Below, one piece after another: positions 42,600-51,474 of a stretch of 64,000 nt of DNA. The notes under the pieces are model-generated. The model had not been told where the DNA came from, did no database searches, and saw nothing but the letters and a program-made list of their open reading frames with translations. Position 1 is the stretch's first letter, and each line of letters opens with the position of its first letter. This DNA comes from Actinomycetes bacterium. Its GTDB lineage: Bacteria > Actinomycetota > JAICYB01. The DNA is taken from contig JAICYB010000015.1 of the NCBI GenBank assembly GCA_025934435.1, positions 1 through 64,000 of the forward strand, in the 5' to 3' direction. A program made the translations under genes and the position numbers.

Positions 42600-43045
42600 T
42601 GGGTGACACCCCCGTCGTCCTTCGGCCTCCGGGAGGTGAACCTCGACGCGAACCCGATCTGCAGGATCGAACTGAAGATCTCTTCCGTTTTCTGGACGAT
42701 CAAGCCGACCGCTTCATCCAGTGATCCGTCCGTCACGTTATGGAGCCGTGTCACGAGGCAGATCACCCCTTCCTTCCCGTCGATCGAGAACGCCACTCCG
42801 TTCGCCTGGTGATTGTGCCGCAGCAAGAGCGCGTAGACATCCGCGTGGTTCTCGTCCGGCTCGATGATGACGTGGCTCGTCACCTTCACCGATCGTTCCG
42901 ACTCCTCGATCTCGATGCCGATCCACTTCCGCGCGACACCGGGCACGCGGACGAACCAGAAGTCGTCGCGCACACGTTCGACCGTTGCTTCGTCCGGAAG
43001 CGTGGTCGTCCAGCGTTCTATGACGTCGGTGTACACACCGGGCAC
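42596..43045 (-). CDS. YbjN-domain protein
   Basis: A 149-residue cytoplasmic protein of the YbjN / type III secretion chaperone-like fold. Visible features are WFVRVPGVARKWIGIEIEESERSVKVTSHVIIEPDENHADVYALLLRHNH and a long C-terminal helix. Actinobacterial members are small and of unknown role, possibly chaperone-like. It overlaps the upstream permease gene by 28 bp and the methyltransferase by 4 bp, so it is in the same operon. Confidence 0.72.
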   Translation of the reverse strand: MPGVYTDVIERWTTTLPDEATVERVRDDFWFVRVPGVARKWIGIEIEESERSVKVTSHVIIEPDENHADVYALLLRHNHQANGVAFSIDGKEGVICLVTRLHNVTDGSLDEAVGLIVQKTEEIFSSILQIGFASRFTSRRPKDDGGVTQ

Positions 43046-45111
43046 GGACGGAGGCTACCCGTCTCGCCGACGAGCACCGGTTCCTTCCCCGTTCCGAGAA
43101 CGCAATCCGCGCGGTGATAGAGCGTCGCTTGCGAGAACGTGACGAGCGTCGCGTCGACCTCGCGCACGGACGGCGCCACCGCGACGACACGCTTCGGACG
43201 AGGCGAGAACAACCGCCGGATCCATTCGGCGATCCCGTGCGGGTTGCGGGCCAGGCCGATCGCCGCGAGGCCGAAGAACACCGGGAGCAATGCGTCGAGC
43301 TGATCGCGGAAGAGGAACCGGGTCAAGCCGTTCGCGCTGATGATCGGTTCGTGCACGAACGCCGGCAGCAACAGGAAGATCACCGCGCCGGCGAAGGCTC
43401 CGAGCCACGAACCGATGCCGCCCACCACGGCGAGCGCGAGGAACAGCAATGACTGCAGCTTGAAATACGTGAACGGCGTCGCGAGGTTGTCCGCGGCCGA
43501 GAGCAACGCGCCGCCGACACCCGCGATGAGGGCCGAGATCGAAAAGACCGTCAAGCGCAGGCGTGCGACATCGACGCCGAGCGCGCCGACGCCGATCTCC
43601 GAATCGCGCATCGCGGCGAGTTCGAGCCCCGTCTTCGAGCGGCGAAGGTTGTGCACGAGCGCGGCGACGGCCGCGAAGACGATGAGCACCGCGAGGTAAT
43701 ACACGCGCGGGCTCGTGAGGTAGTGCGGCCGTTCGAAGGGAACACCCGCCAGCCCCCCGGAGAACGCTTGCGAGCTGAACAACACCTCGTCGATCACCGC
43801 ACCGAACGCGAGTGTCGCGAATCCGAGGAACAGCGGCGAAAGGTTCGCGGCACGAAGGGCGAGGAAGACACCGATCGGGACCACGGAGAGGCCCGCGACG
43901 ATCACGGCGATCCAGAACGGGACGCCGGCGACGACGAGGTGCGCGGCGATGAACGCGCCGACACCCGCGAGCGCCGCTTGGCAGAGCGAGACCTGTCCAC
44001 CGAAGCCGCAGACGACGACGAGTGAGAGGAAGATCAGCGCCATCCCCGGAACGCGCGCGAGCTGCAGCTGCCAGGCCTGCCCGACGACGAACGGTGCGAC
44101 GAGCGCGATGACGGCGACGATGCCGACGCGCGTCGCGGCGTCCTTGCGCGAAAGGGTGGCGTCCGATGCGGGAAGTGGCGGCGGCGTCCAGTGATCCGTC
44201 CGGCGACGACGCCATTGCGGGAGGAACAGCAGACCGAACAGGACGATGAACGGGATCGCGGGCTGGATCTGCCGTGAGATCTCGTTGTTCATGTAGCTCT
44301 GCACGATGAGTTGCGCGATGCCGATGCCGTAGCCGCCGGCGAGCGTGAGCGGGAAGCTCTCGAGCCGTCCGGCGACGGCGGCGGCCGTCGCGGCGATGAC
44401 GAGGAACGTCAGCGTCGTCGGGTCGAGGCTTCCGAAGAACGGCGCGAGGAGGATGCCGCCCAGCGCGGCGAAGCTCGTCCCGATCCCCCACGCGATATGC
44501 GACACGCGGGCGGAGTCGACACCCGCGAGTTCGGCAACCTCCGGACGATCCACCACCGCACGCATCCGAACCCCGAGCGAGGTGTAACGCAAGAACGCCA
44601 TCAACGACAGCGCAAGAACGACGGTGAGTCCGACGCTTGCGAGTTGTTCGACGCTCGCGCGGAAACCGCCCGACGCGAACACGTGCTCGGAGAAGATGCT
44701 CGTCGGAGTGAGTGTCGTCGCCGCTCCCCAACCGAGGCCCGCGAGACCTTGCACCGCAACGAGGAGACCGATCGTCGCGACGATCTTCACGACCTCGCCG
44801 GCGTTCCGTAGCCGGCTGAACATCACCCAGTCGAGGAACCATCCGCCGAGCGGCGCGAGAACGCCGACGACCAGCACGAGCGCGACGCCCGTCGGCAGAT
44901 GCCACGACTGGTGGTAGTCGAAGGCGACGAGGCTCACTTTCCCGCCTTGTACGGATTGATAGAAGACGAAGGCGAAGAACATCCCGAGCGCGCCGTGGGC
45001 GAAATTGAAGACGCCGGACGTCCGGTACGTTAGGACGAGTCCGAAAGCGGAAACCGAATAGATGCTCCCGACGACGATCCCAAGGAACAGCGTTGTCAGA
45101 AGCGTCGCCAT
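43018..45111 (-). CDS. Fused LivH-LivM branched-chain amino acid-type ABC permease with Cys/His tail
   Basis: A 697-residue membrane protein that joins the two permeases normally encoded separately. Residues 1-300 are LivH-like (GLVLTYRTSGVFNFAHGALGM, VDRPEVAELAGVDSARV). Residues 330-635 are LivM-like (VCGFGGQVSLCQAALAGVGAF, SEIGVGALGVDVARLRLTVF). The last 42 residues form a small cytoplasmic tail with His666, Cys670, Cys690 and Cys693 (YHRADC...RPCPVC), resembling an Ada-like metal site. With the divergent binding protein and two ATPases it makes a complete importer for an amino acid or other small acid. Confidence 0.92.
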   Translation of the reverse strand: MATLLTTLFLGIVVGSIYSVSAFGLVLTYRTSGVFNFAHGALGMFFAFVFYQSVQGGKVSLVAFDYHQSWHLPTGVALVLVVGVLAPLGGWFLDWVMFSRLRNAGEVVKIVATIGLLVAVQGLAGLGWGAATTLTPTSIFSEHVFASGGFRASVEQLASVGLTVVLALSLMAFLRYTSLGVRMRAVVDRPEVAELAGVDSARVSHIAWGIGTSFAALGGILLAPFFGSLDPTTLTFLVIAATAAAVAGRLESFPLTLAGGYGIGIAQLIVQSYMNNEISRQIQPAIPFIVLFGLLFLPQWRRRRTDHWTPPPLPASDATLSRKDAATRVGIVAVIALVAPFVVGQAWQLQLARVPGMALIFLSLVVVCGFGGQVSLCQAALAGVGAFIAAHLVVAGVPFWIAVIVAGLSVVPIGVFLALRAANLSPLFLGFATLAFGAVIDEVLFSSQAFSGGLAGVPFERPHYLTSPRVYYLAVLIVFAAVAALVHNLRRSKTGLELAAMRDSEIGVGALGVDVARLRLTVFSISALIAGVGGALLSAADNLATPFTYFKLQSLLFLALAVVGGIGSWLGAFAGAVIFLLLPAFVHEPIISANGLTRFLFRDQLDALLPVFFGLAAIGLARNPHGIAEWIRRLFSPRPKRVVAVAPSVREVDATLVTFSQATLYHRADCVLGTGKEPVLVGETGSLRPCPVCTPTS

Positions 45112-45153
45112 AGTCGGTTGATGCCCCTTCGAACCCTATGGAAGGCTGACGAC

Positions 45154-46704
45154 ATGCACCTGCGGAGGGTAGTCGCTGTCGCGGCTGTACTGACCCTCGT
45201 CGGGTCGGCGTGCAGCCACCACACGGCCGCGAAAGTGTCGCGCAACGGCCCCCAGACGACGGCCGCCTCACCCACCGGCTCGCCCGGGACGAGTGCCGCT
45301 CCGTCGGCCTCAGCGGCCGCCGGGTCGAAGTCGACGGCGACCGTCACCGGATCGGGCGGCGCGATCCTTCCCGGGCTCACCGGAGGGAGATCGTCCCTCG
45401 CGTCCTGCAAGGCGGCGACGTCGCACGAGATCGGTGTGTCGGGCAAGCAGATCACGATCGGCGAAGTCGTGACCGACTCGAACTCGCTGCCCCAGCAGCT
45501 CGGCCCCGTCCACGAAGGGCTCGAAGCATTCGTCAACGTCTTCAACAAGGACGGCGGACTTTGCGGTCGCAAGCTCAACCTTCAATACCGGAACGACAAC
45601 TTGAACCCCGCGACACATACGAGCGACATGCAGGATCTCGCGAACTCGAGTCTCGCGTTCGTCGGTAACGATTCGTTGCTCGACTTCACGGATTACGGAC
45701 GGACGCCCCCGTTCACGCCGACGGTGAAGGGCGGCGGTTCGTTCGTGCCGGACGTCGGGGGCCTCGCCTTCGCCTACGGTCGGGCGCAGTCCGACTGGTC
45801 GGCCGGCGTGATCGGCAGCGTTTCGCCCGTGCTCGTCGGCGGCGGGCAGTTCAAGCCGCTCACGCAAGAAGTCGCGTCGCAAGGTCACCCGTGCAAGAAA
45901 GGTGCCGTCGTGTACCTGAACGAACCGACCGGCGCGTCGAAGGACCAAGCGGCGCTCGGTGCGGCGTCCATCGAAGCCTCCTGGGGCGGGAACCTCGGCA
46001 AGGGCAACACGAAGATGTACGAGGCCGAGCTCACCGATCAGGACGTGAACTACCAGGGACTCGTGACGCGCATGGTCAACGACGGGATGAACTGCGTGTG
46101 GGCCTACACCGATCTCCAAGGAAGCATCCGGCTCGTCAAAGCGATGCACACCGGCGGCTATTGGCCGCCGCAGGATTGCACGCGCGGAACGAAGTGCTTC
46201 CGAGTCGCCTGGGTACCCTTCACCGTCTACGATCCGAAATTCATCAAGGACGGTGGCGCGGGCGCGCTCGGCGTCTCGACATTCATCCCGCACATCCCGC
46301 TGTCCGAATCGAGCACCGGACCGGTGAAGACCTACCTCGACGCGTTGAAGACGGTGTCCGGCGCGCGTCCCGGGACGTTCTCGATCTTCGGGTTCACGAG
46401 CGGCCTGATGTTCGTGCAGGCGCTCGAGGGTTGCGCGTCCGCGCCGACGAGGAAGTGTCTCATGGACGCGCTCCGGAGCATGAAGAACTTCACGGGAGGC
46501 GGCCTCCTCGGCGGGACGACCCCCTTCCAGCGCACGAAGGCGAGCTTCGGCAACTACGGCGACGTCGCGTGGAAGTGGATCTTCTACAGGTCGATCGGGC
46601 TCCGGGTCGAGAAGCGCGGATCGACCGTCGACTTCTACCGGACGAACCCCGCATCCGGGTTCTTGAGCGACACGCTGCACGTGGCACGAGGCACACCTGG
46701 CTGA
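45154..46704 (+). CDS. ABC transporter substrate-binding lipoprotein (LivJ-type)
   Basis: A 516-residue periplasmic-type binding protein of the Leu/Ile/Val family. It has a lipoprotein signal with lipobox LVGSAC and lipidated Cys20, a Ser/Thr/Ala-rich linker to residue 80, then a type I fold (ITIGEVVTDSNSLPQQLGPVHEGLEAFVNVFNKDGGLCGRKL). Start ATG 45154 is preferred over ATG 45118, because it places the charged residues and signal normally. Divergent from the permease gene by only about 40 bp. It is followed by the ATPase genes. Confidence 0.9.
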   Translation: MHLRRVVAVAAVLTLVGSACSHHTAAKVSRNGPQTTAASPTGSPGTSAAPSASAAAGSKSTATVTGSGGAILPGLTGGRSSLASCKAATSHEIGVSGKQITIGEVVTDSNSLPQQLGPVHEGLEAFVNVFNKDGGLCGRKLNLQYRNDNLNPATHTSDMQDLANSSLAFVGNDSLLDFTDYGRTPPFTPTVKGGGSFVPDVGGLAFAYGRAQSDWSAGVIGSVSPVLVGGGQFKPLTQEVASQGHPCKKGAVVYLNEPTGASKDQAALGAASIEASWGGNLGKGNTKMYEAELTDQDVNYQGLVTRMVNDGMNCVWAYTDLQGSIRLVKAMHTGGYWPPQDCTRGTKCFRVAWVPFTVYDPKFIKDGGAGALGVSTFIPHIPLSESSTGPVKTYLDALKTVSGARPGTFSIFGFTSGLMFVQALEGCASAPTRKCLMDALRSMKNFTGGGLLGGTTPFQRTKASFGNYGDVAWKWIFYRSIGLRVEKRGSTVDFYRTNPASGFLSDTLHVARGTPG

Positions 46705-47476
46705 CGCGCTCGCCCTTCGGGACATCACCGTCGACTACGGCGGGTTACGAGCCGTCGACGACGTTTCGCTCACGGTCGAAGCCGGCACGATCACGGGTCT
46801 CATCGGTCCGAACGGCGCCGGGAAGACGACGCTGTTCGATTGCGTGAGCGGACTCGTCGATCCGACGTCAGGACGGATCGCTCTCTTCGGCACGGACGTG
46901 ACCGGCCGCCCGCTGCACCAACGCGCGCGCCTCGGCCTCGGACGGACGTTCCAACGTCTCGAGCTCTTCGGCTCCCTGACGGTTGAAAACAACGTCATCG
47001 TCGCCCTCGAAGCAGATTCGTCCGTCGGCGGTCTCGTAGGTGAGGTGTTGCGGCGGCCGGCGAGTCTCGACGTCCGCCGTCGCGCCGAAGGGCGGGCCCG
47101 CGACCTGCTCGCGCTCGTCGGCCTCGAAGAACATGCTCGCGCGCGGACGGCGGATCTCCCGATGGGTCTCGCCCGCGTGCTCGAAGTGGCGCGCGCACTC
47201 GCGACCGACCCGAAGCTCTTGCTGCTGGACGAACCCTCTTCGGGCTTGAACGACGAGGAGACGGCGAGGCTCGCGACCCTGCTCCGCACGCTGCATCGCG
47301 AACGCGATCTCAGCATGCTCGTCGTCGAACACGACATGCGGTTCGTCCTCGGCTTGTCGAGCTTCGTGCACGTGATCGAGTTCGGGAAGATGCTCGCGAG
47401 CGGAACACCCGACGAGATACGCGCGGACGAACGCGTACGCGCCGCCTACCTCGGCGAGGAGCTCACCGGTGCTTGA
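46697..47476 (+). CDS. livG: ABC transporter ATP-binding protein LivG-type, probable CTG start
   Basis: A 259-residue ATPase of the branched-chain amino acid transporter family. Walker A is GPNGAGKTT, the signature region reads LPMGLARVLEVARAL (degenerate LSGGQ), Walker B is LLLLDEPSSGL, and the family C-terminus EFGKMLASGTPDEIRAD is present. The first standard start, GTG 46844, lies after Walker A and cannot be real. Upstream the frame is open back to a TGA and offers only CTG 46697 (with GAGG 5 bp before), giving LADALALRDITVDYGG, the normal beginning. The start overlaps the binding-protein stop by 8 bp. Confidence 0.88.
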   Translation: MADALALRDITVDYGGLRAVDDVSLTVEAGTITGLIGPNGAGKTTLFDCVSGLVDPTSGRIALFGTDVTGRPLHQRARLGLGRTFQRLELFGSLTVENNVIVALEADSSVGGLVGEVLRRPASLDVRRRAEGRARDLLALVGLEEHARARTADLPMGLARVLEVARALATDPKLLLLDEPSSGLNDEETARLATLLRTLHRERDLSMLVVEHDMRFVLGLSSFVHVIEFGKMLASGTPDEIRADERVRAAYLGEELTGA

Positions 47477-48161
47477 CGCCCGTGGACTCACGGTGACCTA
47501 CGGTCCGCTGGTCGCACTCGATGACGTCGACTTCGTCGTGCCGGACGGATCACTCGTCGGCGTGCTCGGCCCGAACGGTGCCGGCAAGTCGACGCTCCTC
47601 AAGGCCCTGGCCGGCCTCGTCCGTCCGGCGGCCGGCACGATCACGTTCCGCGGCGAACGGATCAACGGTCGTTCGGCGCACGAGGTCGCGAAGCGCGGAC
47701 TGTGCCTCGTCCCCGAACAGCGAGGGATCTTGCCCGGTCTGACCGTCCGCGACAACCTTCGTCTCACGATGGAACGATCAGACAACGCCCTCACGCGGTT
47801 CCCGGCGCTCGCCGATCGGCTCGACCAACCGGCCGGGACGCTGTCGGGCGGTGAGCAACAGATGCTCGCGCTCGCGCGCGCGCTCGAGAACGACCCGTCG
47901 ATGCTCGCGGTGGACGAACCATCGCTCGGGCTCGCGCCGCGTCTCGTTTCGATGATCGAGTCGACGATGCACGACCTGCATCGCAGCGGCAAGACGATCA
48001 TCTGGGTCGAGCAATACGCGTCGCATGTCCTCGCCCGTGCCGACTTCGTGTACGTGCTCGGACGCGGCAAGGTTGTTTGGGCGGGCGAACCGAAGGAGCT
48101 CGAAGCGTCACCGGTGCTCGTGCAGTCCTATCTCGGAGACGCTTCCGCCGGGGCCGTCTAG
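47469..48161 (+). CDS. livF: ABC transporter ATP-binding protein LivF-type
   Basis: A 230-residue ATPase with Walker A GPNGAGKST, the signature LSGGEQQMLALARAL, Walker B MLAVDEPSLGL and the LivF marker VPEQRGILPGLTVRDNL. It works with the LivG-type ATPase as the second nucleotide-binding subunit. It starts with GTG 47469, overlapping the LivG stop by 8 bp. Confidence 0.93.
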   Translation: MLDARGLTVTYGPLVALDDVDFVVPDGSLVGVLGPNGAGKSTLLKALAGLVRPAAGTITFRGERINGRSAHEVAKRGLCLVPEQRGILPGLTVRDNLRLTMERSDNALTRFPALADRLDQPAGTLSGGEQQMLALARALENDPSMLAVDEPSLGLAPRLVSMIESTMHDLHRSGKTIIWVEQYASHVLARADFVYVLGRGKVVWAGEPKELEASPVLVQSYLGDASAGAV

Positions 48162-48171
48162 CATTGAACAC

Positions 48172-48516
48172 GTGCGATTCGACGAAGACGATCCGTTCGT
48201 CGCGGTCTGGGAAGGGCCGTACCTCGACGCCGAACTGATCAAGCTGCGGCTCGAGGAAGCTCACATCCCCGTCGATTTCGGCGACGCTCTGCTTGCCGGA
48301 CATGCCCGCGTCGAAGTGCCCCGCTCGTACCTCGACGAAGTCAATGACGTCGTCTCGGGCGCGGCGGCTCCGTGGCCGGAGGTGAGCGAGCACGGACCGT
48401 CCGGCGTCCGCGTGAAACCGGGCATCGACTTCGGGACGCGCGCCATCGCCGCGATCCTCGCGATCTCACTCATCATCGGCTCGGTCATCATCGCGTTCAC
48501 GATCTTCTGGCACTGA
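48172..48516 (+). CDS. DUF2007-like protein with C-terminal membrane anchor
   Basis: A 114-residue protein. The first 75 residues (VAVWEGPYLDAELIKLRLEEAHIPVDFGD, then HARVEVPRSYLDEVNDVV) resemble the DUF2007 putative signal-transducing domain. A single membrane segment follows at about 90-112 (AIAAILAISLIIGSVIIAFTIFW), so the domain faces the cytoplasm. It starts with GTG 48172, 10 bp after livF. Its role is unknown. It may be cotranscribed with the transporter. Confidence 0.75.
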   Translation: MRFDEDDPFVAVWEGPYLDAELIKLRLEEAHIPVDFGDALLAGHARVEVPRSYLDEVNDVVSGAAAPWPEVSEHGPSGVRVKPGIDFGTRAIAAILAISLIIGSVIIAFTIFWH

Positions 48517-48542
48517 GCGGTCCCGCTCACTAAGCTCGGCTC

Positions 48543-49508
48543 GTGCGGCTGCTTGCGCTGTTCCCGTCGCGCATGAACCCGGCGGGGATCGGGGAATTCG
48601 TCGCCGCCTCGCTCGGTGACGGCTGGGAGGTCACCGGCGCCGGTTCACCGGACGACGATCTCACCGCGCTCGAGAGCGCCGACGTCCTCCTCGTCGCGCT
48701 CGTCGAAGTGTCGGCCGCGTCGATCGCGAAGGCGCCGCATCTCGCGATGATCCAGACGCCGAGCCACGGCTTCGATCACGTCGACATCGACGCCGCGGCC
48801 GGACGAGGCATCCCGGTATGCAACGTCGGCACGTCGGGAGCCGAGTCCGGAACCGTCGCCGAGCACGCGATGATGATGATGCTCGCCTGTGCGCGGCGGC
48901 TGATCGAGGCGCATGACGGCATCCGGTCCGGTGGATGGCCCCCGCTTTCCGGTTCGACGATCGAGCTGCAGGGGAAGAAGCTCGGCATCGTCGGTCTGGG
49001 ACACATCGGGCGCGAAGTCGCGAAACGCGCGCGAGCGTTCGGGATGGAGGTGATGTACAACGACCCCGTCCCGGCGGACGAAGACGTCGAGAGCGAACTC
49101 CGACTGAAACCCGTCTCACTCGACGACCTCTTACGGATGTCGGACGTCGTCACCGTTCACGTGCCCCTCGACTCGACGACGCGCGGTCTGATCGGGACGC
49201 GCGAGCTCGAGCTGGTTCGTCCGGGCACGATCTTCGTGAACACGTCACGCGGACCCGTGGTCGACAACGCGGCGCTCGCGAAGGCCGCGAACGAAGGCCG
49301 CGTGATCGCCGGCGTCGACGTCTACGAGACGGAGCCGCCGCCCGCCGACCATCCGCTTCGGTCGGCCGCGAACGTCGTGCTCACACCGCATATCGCCGGG
49401 ACGACGCGCGAGTCCGTCGTCCGGATCATGGCCGCCGCTCTCGAGAACCTCGGACGGTTCGAACGCGGCGAAAAGATCAAGGACATCGTGAACGGAGTGA
49501 TGCCGTGA
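48543..49508 (+). CDS. D-2-hydroxyacid dehydrogenase (phosphoglycerate dehydrogenase-like)
   Basis: A 321-residue NAD-dependent dehydrogenase. Motifs are GKKLGIVGLGHIGREVAKRA (Rossmann), DPVPADEDV, VHVPLDSTTRGLIG, FVNTSRGPVVDNAALAKA with the catalytic Arg, and HPLRSAANVVLTPHIAGTT with the catalytic His. The substrate may be glyoxylate, hydroxypyruvate or phosphoglycerate, not settled by sequence. Starts at GTG 48543. Its stop overlaps the methyltransferase start by 4 bp. Confidence 0.9.
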   Translation: MRLLALFPSRMNPAGIGEFVAASLGDGWEVTGAGSPDDDLTALESADVLLVALVEVSAASIAKAPHLAMIQTPSHGFDHVDIDAAAGRGIPVCNVGTSGAESGTVAEHAMMMMLACARRLIEAHDGIRSGGWPPLSGSTIELQGKKLGIVGLGHIGREVAKRARAFGMEVMYNDPVPADEDVESELRLKPVSLDDLLRMSDVVTVHVPLDSTTRGLIGTRELELVRPGTIFVNTSRGPVVDNAALAKAANEGRVIAGVDVYETEPPPADHPLRSAANVVLTPHIAGTTRESVVRIMAAALENLGRFERGEKIKDIVNGVMP

Positions 49509-50581
49509 CGGAGCAACTCGATCTCGACCGGACGATGCAGCTCACCTTCCAACTCGTCTCATACGTCCAGGGCGGACTCGTTTCGGCGCTCGTGTATCTC
49601 GGTGACAAGCTCGGCCTCTACCGCGCGATGCACGGTGCCGGCGCGATGACGGCCGAAGAGCTCGCCGGTCGCACCGGACTCCACCCACGGTGGGTTCGCG
49701 AGTGGCTCTACAACCAGGGAGCCGCCGGGCTCATCGACCATGCCGGTGACGGACGCTTCGAGCTGTCGGCGGAACAAGCGGCGATCCTCGCCGACGAAGA
49801 AGGATCGGTCTTCTACCTTGCCGGCATGGTCGCGGGGTATCCCTCGTCGGTCGGCCTCATCCCGCGGATCGAGGAGTCGTTCCGAACCGGGATCGGACTC
49901 CCCTACGACGCGCAAGGTGAAGAAGGAGCGCACGGCGTCGCGCGCGGGTTCGCGCCCTGGTACCGGCATATGCTGGTCCCGGTTGTACTGCCGTCGCTCG
50001 ACGGCCTCGTCGGAAAGCTCGAAGCGGGCGCGAAGGTCGCCGACGTCGGCTGCGGCACGGGCACCGCGCTGCTGACCATGGCGAACGCGTTCCCGCGATC
50101 GGAGTTCCACGGCTACGAACTCTCGCAGCACGCGCTCGCGATCGCCGCGCGCAGCGTCGGCGAAGGCAACGTCGAGAACGTGTCCTTCCACGACGTGCGG
50201 GACGAACCACTCCCCGCCGACGCGAGCTTCGACTTCATCGCCACCTTCGACTGCCTGCACGACATGACGCATCCACGCGATGTGATCAAGGCGATCCGCA
50301 AAGCGCTGAAGGACGACGGGACGTACCTCATCGCCGACATCAAAGCGAAGCCGACCTACGAGGAGAACGTCGAGAACAATCCGATGGCCGCGATGATGTA
50401 CGGCTTCTCGGTGCTTTCGTGCATGTCCTCCGCCTTGTCCGAACCGGACGGCGAAGGACTCGGCACGCTCGGCCTGCATCCGGGTCTCGCACGCGAGATG
50501 ACCGAGGCGGCGGGATTCACCCGGTTCACCGAACACGACTTCGGCAGCCCGATCAACGCGTACTACGAGGTCCGTCCGTAG
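49505..50581 (+). CDS. Class I SAM methyltransferase with N-terminal winged helix
   Basis: A 358-residue protein. The first 90 residues form a winged-helix dimerisation domain like those of small-molecule O-methyltransferases (MTAEELAGRTGLHPRWVREWLYN). The catalytic part has VADVGCGTGTALLTMANAF (SAM binding) and DFIATFDCLHDMTHP. The C-terminus ends with FTEHDFGSPINAYYEVRP. The substrate is unknown. It starts with GTG 49505 overlapping the dehydrogenase stop, so it is in the same operon. Confidence 0.87.
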   Translation: MTEQLDLDRTMQLTFQLVSYVQGGLVSALVYLGDKLGLYRAMHGAGAMTAEELAGRTGLHPRWVREWLYNQGAAGLIDHAGDGRFELSAEQAAILADEEGSVFYLAGMVAGYPSSVGLIPRIEESFRTGIGLPYDAQGEEGAHGVARGFAPWYRHMLVPVVLPSLDGLVGKLEAGAKVADVGCGTGTALLTMANAFPRSEFHGYELSQHALAIAARSVGEGNVENVSFHDVRDEPLPADASFDFIATFDCLHDMTHPRDVIKAIRKALKDDGTYLIADIKAKPTYEENVENNPMAAMMYGFSVLSCMSSALSEPDGEGLGTLGLHPGLAREMTEAAGFTRFTEHDFGSPINAYYEVRP

Positions 50582-50618
50582 GGACCGCATCGCCCCGAGC
50601 CGGCCGTAGACTGGCACC

Positions 50619-50741
50619 GGTGGAACTCACCCGGGTCCACCTCGTTTCGTTGAAGCAGTTCGGGGGTATGCCCCGGCCGGCTCCTGAGCTTCGGCTCGCC
50701 CCCGGGAGCCCGACAGACGTCCGGGCACGACATACGGGAGG
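50619..50741 (+). promoter_or_regulatory. Structured 5' leader of the serine protease gene
   Basis: A TAGACT -10-like box at 50607-50612 would start an mRNA near 50619 with a leader of about 130 nt. It contains hairpins GGTGGA/TCCACC (50619-50641), GGCTCC...GGAGCC (50679-50710) around a GAGC-TTCG-GCTC tetraloop, and GCCCG/CGGGC (50708-50726). The last two share 50708-50710, so they exclude each other. GGGAGG at 50736 is the ribosome site. A sensory RNA, a terminator of the upstream operon or a REP-type repeat are all possible. Confidence 0.45.
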
Positions 50742-50747
50742 CGGATA

Positions 50748-51464
50748 TTGCGCAGGTTCAGCGTTCTGCTCATCGCGTTGATCACCCTCGTCGGGATCGC
50801 GATCATCGGTGGGGTAACCGCCGAGGCCGCTCCGGTGCTCCAGCCGGGCACCTCGATCACCAACGGCACTGATTTCTGCACCCTGAACTGGATCTACGAC
50901 GGCACGGGCAGCCAAGCCGGACACCTCTTCGGCGGCGCGGCCGGACACTGCTTCGCGCCGGGCGAGCGCGTCTCCATCGCGACCGGCAGCCTCGGATCGT
51001 CGGTCGCCGCCTTCGGCACCGTCGCGTACAAGTCGGCGGCGCTCGACTTCGAGCTCATCAGGATCGACTCACCGTGCGCATGCGCCGTCAGCGCCGCGAT
51101 GGCCGGACACCCGGGCATCCCCACCGGCGTCTCGACGACGAAGACCGCGGCGGTCGGCGACATCGTCCAGTACTCGGGACACGGCGTCCTCACCGATGCG
51201 ATCGCGCCGACACAGCAAGATCGCGTCGGGATCCTGGGCTTCAACAATGGGACGCAGCACTACAGCTACGGACTCGTCTCGCCCGGCGACTCGGGTGGCC
51301 CCGTGGGCGACGTGTCCGACGGGAACAAGGCGCTCGGCATCGTCGACACCGTCGGCGTCGCGCTCACACCGCTCCCGCAGGTCGGCGAAGGCGGCGTGTC
51401 GCTGCAAGCACTGCTCGCGGACGCCGCCGCGCACAACTTCCCGGTGAACCTGCGCACGGTCTAG
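50748..51464 (+). CDS. Secreted trypsin-like serine protease (S1 type)
   Basis: A 238-residue exported protease. Signal peptide 1-28, then a chymotrypsin-like fold with the catalytic triad: His67 in GGAAGHCF, Asp100 in ALDFELIRI and Ser182 in PGDSGGPV. Cysteines at 44 and 68 and at 110 and 112 may form disulfides. TTG 50748 is preceded by GGGAGG 6 bp upstream. No prodomain is evident. Its specificity pocket is not obvious from sequence. Confidence 0.83.
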   Translation: MRRFSVLLIALITLVGIAIIGGVTAEAAPVLQPGTSITNGTDFCTLNWIYDGTGSQAGHLFGGAAGHCFAPGERVSIATGSLGSSVAAFGTVAYKSAALDFELIRIDSPCACAVSAAMAGHPGIPTGVSTTKTAAVGDIVQYSGHGVLTDAIAPTQQDRVGILGFNNGTQHYSYGLVSPGDSGGPVGDVSDGNKALGIVDTVGVALTPLPQVGEGGVSLQALLADAAAHNFPVNLRTV

Positions 51465-51474
51465 CATCGGCGCC

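Noticed and set aside
50619..50747. Protease leader as a c-di-AMP (ydaO) riboswitch
   Set aside because: A short GAGCCCGACAG resembles part of the consensus, but the conserved GGGGACC and GGGGUGAAU blocks are missing.
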